DNA of 11,359 nt from Candidatus Nanohalarchaeota archaeon (GTDB lineage: Archaea > EX4484-52 > B79-G9), in assembly GCA_017610525.1 (NCBI GenBank), contig JAFCBW010000022.1:1-11359 (forward strand). The letters run 5' to 3'. The notes beneath the pieces are model-generated. The model searched no databases. It was not told the origin of the DNA and worked only from the letters and a program-made list of their open reading frames with translations. Each line of letters starts with the position of its first letter. Position 1 is the stretch's first letter. Shown in pieces: positions 8,401-11,359 of the stretch. Both the position numbers and the translations under genes were made by a program.

Positions 8401-8524
8401 CTTTTGTAAAGTATATTTTGTTTCCTCTGCCCCCTATACCGCTCTTGTCAAATTTCTGTGTGCGGTCTATTTTACTAATAAGACGCTTAAAAATGTTGTC
8501 TCCTTTTTCTCCTTGTAATTCCAT
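5414..8524 (-). CDS. Large membrane protein: zinc ribbon, coiled coil, five TM helices, two Ig-like ectodomains
   Basis: This protein of about 1036 residues has an N-terminal soluble half, a membrane block and an ectodomain. Numbering from GTG 8533 (start of the longest frame), a zinc ribbon is seen as CNRCG and CSNTAC (Cys 236, 239, 253, 258). A basic, helix-rich region follows (280-400), then a coiled-coil-like stretch (about 440-500). Hydrophobic helices lie at about 537-556, 566-584, 600-617, 621-641 and 645-664; an odd number puts the N-terminus inside and the C-terminus outside. The exported part has two Ig/CARDB-like domains (735-857 and 881-930) and a Cys-containing tail. I prefer ATG 8524 because a TATA-like box lies 27-28 nt upstream; GTG 8533 would add three residues. 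The N-terminal half is AT-rich against the C-terminal half. The ectodomain matches the lipoprotein encoded at 3204-4508. I recognise no named family for the whole; a link between surface and cytoplasm (signalling or envelope assembly) is inference. Confidence 0.8.
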   Translation of the reverse strand: MELQGEKGDNIFKRLISKIDRTQKFDKSGIGGRGNKIYFTKDKYRDIVREAQSEFSKYVTVEIMKIDKIHPLVQNNKSYDDLIKIHGEPVIEIQMTLQPNFAVEDLEGIPRFFELRGLMIFNSFTPTLVEGGQTFVAYTFCEKPPVKPLDNILFSGPITSGIQKIDSFTKYKQKVLRGGSDKRKSDLWTAINNDQNLTQAEKEKLYYLIYPYHASDTYTPDYIDANKDVFGKCNRCGSPLVRDEKGRIICSNTACYAHDLNKQTGVKYDTFAMEHIASAKTGDNWVSKSARKAGGSIARGLRDSIYDPSKMRKDGVYARENIHKREDDFEKVEKEAVTQFESGYTYKDAVKNLLAKHHEWWKNKKERYSIHPQKNEIKAIIWDVYNHPGKHGISQQKIYASPTLKSAQNSVRGIAGAVGRMKIGVGNWSNRSNMGKVSNLQGRLKSLDTERLSLENKLKGAADEISIKKYSALLEVKDYEIKETLKKIELIEEHPELVKRNTRKLVGLGKGVKDGAGKAVNGAINGYSKHKAKIAGAVSTVCAFLILGLLLWMKVIGNSVYIPVTWAQIIVFMFFALLLEVIKSSMSEDKAGENEAREIIFILAVLALIITAAIRDPAVGFWTSLIFCAIISAYLLMDFYTDSALVSIVLAIVMIVIIYFTAAGWMDTLGVETEKLAVQTGFAEAIETSIGAVSEGASDVWMMITNPNGWYAQREMEQNAQKDPAASDRAVEITTAKITPSIVNLGDEINLLIEIENFGDRDTTKPARNVEISAKKTDNHQTHFALEGSEEEGTEVIRYVGDIISGAGAQEVFEITAPPAPPDPGACIATFKLEAGVSYGYDVDSMGDIFIIGRKRYDELVKQDKLVQEKQVAKSSSGPVSVSIMTNLPQPIPVVKGTKFSIHFGIVNTRSSNGKVNVTGVDIAIPKEFVPVTGGTCKLCKLPDTDDESFVHYSFKGLYDSEPDTCTANPDKSLLIGGDIKIFKCEMEYNDDKEIPFKKPMDLHVNIDYIYKYTTTTSFTVHKRDIDLEEDIAKCS

Positions 8525-8546
8525 ATCAATCACTTAAAAATATACT

Positions 8547-8556
8547 ATTTTAAATA
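8547..8556 (-). promoter_or_regulatory. TATA-like box of the large membrane protein gene
   Basis: On the minus strand this reads TATTTAAAAT, centred 27-28 nt upstream of ATG 8524, so transcription would begin at the start codon. A second AT-rich string lies at 8534-8544 but is too close. The remaining bases 8557-8647 show no gene. Confidence 0.5.
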
Positions 8557-8647
8557 GACACATCAATGATTCCTATATAGTTAAGCTACTAAATAAAGTT
8601 TCTCAGTATTGTGCGATAATAGCTCGAAACCAATCGCAATCCTGACA

Positions 8648-8849
8648 TCATGCAGCCAAAAACAAAAGGCATGCTACGGCTGCGCATGCGAATCCGACGG
8701 CAAATACAGGCCAGCTGTTTGCGAGCGCTATAAGAACTACGCTGAAAAATGCAACTCTTCCTAGGGATACTGCAATTTCCCTGAATCAGATGAATTCGGC
8801 AACGTCTCTTTCTTTTGCTCTTTTTCGATTGTGTCTGTGAAGAACGGGA
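8648..8849 (-). pseudogene. Decayed copy of the 3' end of the MFS transporter gene
   Basis: This segment aligns without gaps to 9407-9606, the last 65 or so codons of the transporter gene, except for 2 extra T near 8820-8826. By hand I count about 14 mismatches in 200 positions (about 93% identity). The homology includes the stop codon and ends right after it. The 2-nt insertion shifts the frame, and a Cys codon has become TGA (gene frame: E-F-I-stop-F-R), so it cannot encode the transporter end. It has no start of its own, and its 5' boundary lies 1 nt from the stop codon of the toxin gene. It is a relic of a duplication or insertion event. Confidence 0.88.
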
Positions 8850-8850
8850 C

Positions 8851-9108
8851 TTAATATACTCTCGACCTTTTATCAATCTTGAAAACAACTATTTTATTAG
8901 CCTGATAATCAATCCTGTAAAGCACACGATAATCTCCAACACGAATCCTAAAGGCGCCGTGCTCACCGACAATTGTCTTTGCGCCAGAAGGTACAGGATT
9001 AGAAGCCAAGGCGCACTCAATTTTATCTGTTACTCGCTTAACAAGAGATGTTTCCATCTTCTTAAGAAATTTTATCGGTTGCTTATCATAAAAGAATTCA
9101 AACTTCAT
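8851..9108 (-). CDS. relE: RelE/ParE-type toxin
   Basis: The 85-residue product fits the RelE/ParE toxin fold: an N-terminal FFYDKQPIKFLKKM helix-turn region, NP at 37-38 (the usual L..NP turn), and the core FRIRVGDYRVLYRID (53-67) followed by KIDKRSRVY at the C-terminus. RelE enzymes cut mRNA on the ribosome; conserved basic residues here (Arg54, Arg56, Arg61, Lys79, Arg81) occupy the expected places. The gene overlaps the antitoxin gene by 4 bp (ATGA), so the two are translationally coupled, antitoxin first. Its stop codon directly abuts the transporter relic. RelE-type mRNase is more likely than ParE-type gyrase poison because of the RxRVGDYRxxY core, but the two cannot be separated safely by eye. 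Confidence 0.9.
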   Translation of the reverse strand: MKFEFFYDKQPIKFLKKMETSLVKRVTDKIECALASNPVPSGAKTIVGEHGAFRIRVGDYRVLYRIDYQANKIVVFKIDKRSRVY

Positions 9109-9302
9109 ATTCCCAACTCTTTTCGAAGTTCAGCACTGGAAAGCAATTTACCCTCTTTTTCATTCTGATAGCTTTTCTGGAGCAATTGACTTTCGTCAGC
9201 AGTCAAGAACATATCTTTGTCAGGCATAATTTCCCTGATAGTGTGCAATTCGCTCCTTATAACTTTTAATTCTTCCATTACATCTTTTATACCTGCGTCC
9301 AT
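9105..9302 (-). CDS. relB: RelB-like antitoxin of the toxin-antitoxin pair
   Basis: This 65-residue acidic protein precedes the toxin gene in the same operon, the usual order. Residues 1-28 form a predicted helix or short coiled coil (DVMEELKVIRSELHTIREI). The C-terminal part, MFLTADESQLLQKSYQNEKEGKLLSSAELRKELGI, has the LT..E...L......E.GK....EELRKELG pattern of archaeal RelB-type antitoxins, where this end wraps and blocks the toxin. There is no classic ribbon-helix-helix DNA-binding domain in the N-terminus that I can see, so autoregulation may depend on another fold. ATG 9302 is supported by a TATA-like box 26-27 nt upstream. Confidence 0.82.
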   Translation of the reverse strand: MDAGIKDVMEELKVIRSELHTIREIMPDKDMFLTADESQLLQKSYQNEKEGKLLSSAELRKELGI

Positions 9303-9304
9303 AC

Positions 9305-9333
9305 GATATTATATCTCACTTTTACTTTAAAAC
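9305..9333 (-). promoter_or_regulatory. Promoter and candidate operator of the toxin-antitoxin operon
   Basis: On the minus strand GTTTTAAAGT (9324-9333) is a TATA-like box centred 26-27 nt before ATG 9302, with a purine-rich CGAAAGAG upstream as a possible BRE. Between box and start lies GATAT-T-ATATC (9305-9315), an 11-bp palindrome over the expected transcription start, a good place for autorepression by the antitoxin-toxin complex. The palindrome is short and could be chance in AT-rich DNA. Confidence 0.45.
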
Positions 9334-9406
9334 TCTTTCGGCGTATCACAAATTTAGAACATCATGATGCTATTAAGACAACGGGCTGCTATTCACGATG
9401 CTTCTC

Positions 9407-9606
9407 TCAGGCAGCCAAAAACAGAAGGCAGGCAGCAGCAGCGCATGCAAATCCGACGGCGAATACAGGCCAGCTGTTTGCGAGCGCTATAAGAACTACG
9501 CTGAAAAATGCAACTCTTCCGAGGGATACTGCAATTTCCCTGAAGCATATGAATTCGGCAACGCCTATTTCTTTTGCTCTTTCGATTGTGTCTGTGAAGA
9601 ACGGGA
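9407..9606 (-). repeat. Direct repeat: intact copy of the duplicated transporter 3' end
   Basis: This is the in-gene partner of the relic at 8648-8849, offset by 759 bp. The same-orientation repeats enclose the 557 bp that hold the toxin-antitoxin operon. The repeat covers about residues 320-384 and the stop codon of the transporter. Outside the repeats no similarity continues on either side. Confidence 0.88.
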
Positions 9607-10561
9607 TGTGTACGATGACGATTACAAGCCCTGCCAGGAATGAAAGAGTGTAGATATCGAGTGCTATGGAGCTGTTTATCCTGAGGATCCATGTGATTGC
9701 ATAAATGAGTGCTCCGGCTTTCAGAAATGAGGAGAGGCTGTATTTCAAAGACGCAGACTTTAGAAACCCGACAAAGATTGCGGTGCCAAATGCGACGAGG
9801 GTGACTGCAAGCGCGACGCCCCATATGTCGTTAAGTGCCATGAATACGAATACCGGCCACATGAACCATTCTGCAGCTGACATTATCCCATATGCGAAGA
9901 ATGCAGGCATATAGCGCGCGTTTTTCGGGCTGAAGATTCTTTTGAATGATATCCTGAACTTTTCCCGCCTGACTCTCACCTGCAGGGCAGGGATGAGGCA
10001 GAGCATCAGGACAAGAAGTATCAGTCCAAAGAGCAATTCAAAGCCAAAGTAGACAATGACTCCTGCACCGAAAACTGGCCCGATCAGTGCGGATGACTTA
10101 AAAAATGAGTCCAGTACGCCTATGTTGTATCCCCTGTACTCTTTTTTGGTGTTAAGGGCAAAATCAATGTTTAGGGCTGTAAAGTAGAGTGATTCTCCGA
10201 TGCCGCCAATAAGTGCAATGAGCCATAAGGGAAACACCAGGCCGTTGCTCATCCTGTAGAGCAGCATAAAAAAGAGGATGCTGAATGGCAGTGAGATTAT
10301 AACGGCATTCTTGAGCCCTATCCTTTGCGCGATTACAAGAGCGATTGGTGAAAAGACAGCCATGACAGCGAAGAATGCAGCGAAGAATAATGCTACGGTC
10401 CCGAAAGGCAGTTTGATATAAAACAGCAGATAGATTGGCACGAAAAAAGAAATGCAAGAGAATGCGAGAGTCCTGAGCGTGAGATTTGAATACAGTTCCT
10501 GCATCTTGCCGCGAAGGCTGGTCAGCTTGTGCAAATCCTCATAAGAGTGGTCAAGGCTCAT
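9407..10561 (-). CDS. MFS-like transporter, archaeal, substrate unknown
   Basis: The 384-residue protein has about 12 hydrophobic helices (roughly 32-49, 54-75, 84-102, 109-129, 148-171, 174-194, 218-238, 246-266, 277-297, 302-320, 340-360, 364-383) with a basic loop in the middle (RVRREKFRISFKRIFSPKNARY, 195-217), the six-plus-six plan of the major facilitator superfamily. The N-terminal ELYSNLTLRTLAFSCISFFVPIYL region has the look of a group of archaeal MFS-like proteins. A conserved GIGESLYFTALNIDF (120-134) and EYRGYNIGVLDSF (141-153) lie in the usual places of helices 4 and 5. There is no substrate motif. Its last 200 bp are duplicated next to the toxin-antitoxin operon. ATG 10561 has a TATA-like box 27-28 nt upstream, so it is probably leaderless. 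The fold is secure, the substrate not predictable. Confidence 0.82.
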   Translation of the reverse strand: MSLDHSYEDLHKLTSLRGKMQELYSNLTLRTLAFSCISFFVPIYLLFYIKLPFGTVALFFAAFFAVMAVFSPIALVIAQRIGLKNAVIISLPFSILFFMLLYRMSNGLVFPLWLIALIGGIGESLYFTALNIDFALNTKKEYRGYNIGVLDSFFKSSALIGPVFGAGVIVYFGFELLFGLILLVLMLCLIPALQVRVRREKFRISFKRIFSPKNARYMPAFFAYGIMSAAEWFMWPVFVFMALNDIWGVALAVTLVAFGTAIFVGFLKSASLKYSLSSFLKAGALIYAITWILRINSSIALDIYTLSFLAGLVIVIVHIPFFTDTIERAKEIGVAEFICFREIAVSLGRVAFFSVVLIALANSWPVFAVGFACAAAACLLFLAA

Positions 10562-10583
10562 GGGTGTTAATATGGCTGCGATG

Positions 10584-10593
10584 ATATATAAAT
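10584..10593 (-). promoter_or_regulatory. TATA-like box of the transporter gene
   Basis: Minus-strand ATTTATATAT is centred 27-28 nt before ATG 10561, the leaderless spacing. There is no Shine-Dalgarno site in front of the gene, which fits leaderless translation. Confidence 0.6.
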
Positions 10594-10634
10594 ATGAAAA
10601 TGATCGAAGCTTTCTTGCGCGTGGTTACATGAAC

Positions 10635-10645
10635 ACATATAAAAA
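10635..10645 (+). promoter_or_regulatory. TATA-like box of the HD phosphohydrolase gene
   Basis: ACATATAAAAA is a good archaeal TATA box. With usual spacing, transcription begins near 10667, leaving a leader of about 27 nt. That leader holds a strong ribosome-binding site, GGTGAG (10684-10689), 4 nt before ATG 10694. So this gene is leadered, unlike its divergent neighbour. Confidence 0.55.
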
Positions 10646-10693
10646 CATTCATGCTGAAAGAAGTACAGGCAACCAAAAAAACAGGTGAGTAAA

Positions 10694-11359
10694 ATGAACA
10701 TTCCGACAAATGGCAATAAGAAGCTTGAGCATGTGCTTGCGAAGGTAAATAAAAACGTGAAGCTAAACACTCTCTGGAATGCTTCAAATGTGATGGCTGT
10801 GAAGCGCCTTAAAATGACGGATCACGGCAAGACGCATGTTGCTATTGTCGCGAATCTTGCGCTTAAACTCCTGCGAAATCTTAAGAGGGCAGGTGTGGTG
10901 CCTGATAGTGTGTGTGACCATAATATTGATTATGAGGATTCTGAGGTCATAGTGTTTCTTGCGTCTGTCTTTCACGATATCGGGAATGCTGTTAGCCGCG
11001 AAGATCATGAGCGTATGAGTATTGCTCTTGCACCATCAATGATTGAGGATATGCTTAAGGATATCTATCCGGAGAGGCAGGGAACGATAGTCATGACTGA
11101 GATTCTTCATGCTATGTTGTGCCATGATACGAATACGACGCTGCATACGATAGAAGGGGGTGTTGTGATGATCGCTGATGGGCTTGATATGGAAAAGGGC
11201 AGGGCAAGAATTCCTTTTCATCTTGGAAAAGTTGATATTCATTCTGTTTCTGCTCTTTCAATTGAGGATGTGCGCGCTTCATATACGGAACAGTCACCTA
11301 TACAGATAGAGATACTTATGAATAATTCCGCAGGCATCTCGGAGATAGATTATCTCATG
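10694..11359 (+). CDS. HD-domain metal-dependent phosphohydrolase, 3'-truncated by window edge
   Basis: The first 222 codons are present and the frame is open to the window end. HD-superfamily metal ligands can be read in order: MTDHGKTH (41-48, first His), FHDIGN (93-98, the HD doublet), SREDHERMS (101-109), HAMLCHD (139-145), and ADGLDMEKGRARIP (161-174, the distal Asp and a conserved GR.R.P stretch). These would bind one or two divalent metals and hydrolyse a phosphate ester, in this superfamily often a nucleotide. The protein is cytoplasmic, with no signal or membrane segment. ATG 10694 is preferred because of the GGTGAG site; GTG 10685 is in frame and would add three residues. It resembles archaeal HD proteins of unknown substrate. 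The divergent transporter gene shares the upstream gap, but a functional link is not shown. Confidence 0.88.
   Translation, partial: MNIPTNGNKKLEHVLAKVNKNVKLNTLWNASNVMAVKRLKMTDHGKTHVAIVANLALKLLRNLKRAGVVPDSVCDHNIDYEDSEVIVFLASVFHDIGNAVSREDHERMSIALAPSMIEDMLKDIYPERQGTIVMTEILHAMLCHDTNTTLHTIEGGVVMIADGLDMEKGRARIPFHLGKVDIHSVSALSIEDVRASYTEQSPIQIEILMNNSAGISEIDYLM

Noticed and set aside
8589..8888. 99-codon minus-strand open frame similar to part of another at 9393-9824
   Set aside because: The similarity is only because both lie in the duplicated transporter 3' end, read in a different frame from the gene. The basic, Cys/Arg-rich products are artefacts of that frame.
8648..9606. Direct repeats as ends of an insertion sequence
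   Set aside because: There is no transposase gene, no terminal inverted repeats and no short target duplication. The repeats are gene-end copies, so a classic insertion sequence is not supported.
9398..9643. Plus-strand 81-codon frame with many Cys opposite the transporter 3' end
   Set aside because: It lies fully antisense to a well-defined membrane-protein gene, and the Cys content follows from the complement of Ala/Thr codons. In the relic copy the same frame is not kept.
1..11359. CRISPR array, tRNA or rRNA genes
   Set aside because: I saw no regularly spaced repeats, no cloverleaf with a CCA-type acceptor, and no conserved rRNA segments on either strand. A dedicated tRNA scan could still find an intron-containing gene that I missed.

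Overview
The window reads as a piece of an archaeal chromosome, cut inside a gene at both ends. Four things point to Archaea. There is a DUF63 membrane protein, a family known from archaea. At least four genes have an AT-rich TATA-like box centred 26-28 nt upstream of the start codon, which is the spacing of leaderless archaeal transcripts. The HD phosphohydrolase at the right edge and the MFS-like transporter resemble archaeal families. A secreted lipoprotein and a large membrane protein carry Ig-like ectodomains of the kind common in poorly characterised archaea, including DPANN lineages and uncultured Euryarchaeota. I cannot assign a phylum from this sequence alone.

Layout: (1) 1-753, the 3' part of a Fic-domain AMP-transferase gene, closed by a perfect 24-bp palindrome. 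(2) 754-1027, a structured non-coding leader. (3) 1028-2954, a tight plus-strand cluster: a LURP-one-related protein, a compact GH15-like (alpha/alpha)6-barrel protein and a 67-residue two-helix membrane protein, ending in a strong hairpin. (4) 3204-8524, a three-gene block: a lipoprotein (minus), a DUF63 polytopic protein (plus) and a 1036-residue membrane protein (minus). The lipoprotein and DUF63 genes diverge from one shared TATA region. The DUF63 and large-protein genes converge and overlap by 4 bp at their stop codons. (5) 8648-9606, a RelBE-like toxin-antitoxin module lying between two about 93% identical copies of the last 200 bp of the transporter gene. (6) 9407-10561, the MFS-like transporter (minus). 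(7) 10694-11359, a truncated HD-domain phosphohydrolase gene (plus), divergent from the transporter.

Two things stand out. First, the lipoprotein and the C-terminal third of the large membrane protein can be aligned by eye over two Ig-like domains and the C-terminal strands, so they appear to be paralogous surface modules, one lipid-anchored and one carried on five transmembrane helices with a zinc-ribbon cytoplasmic part. The DUF63 gene sits between them. Both genes also contain conspicuously AT-rich stretches, which suggests modular exchange. This could be an undescribed envelope system. Second, the toxin-antitoxin module is flanked by an intact and a decayed copy of the transporter 3' end. 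The duplication ends exactly at the transporter stop codon on one side and 1 nt from the toxin stop codon on the other, the footprint of an insertion that restored the gene end or of a tandem duplication.

I saw no tRNA, rRNA, CRISPR array or transposase gene.
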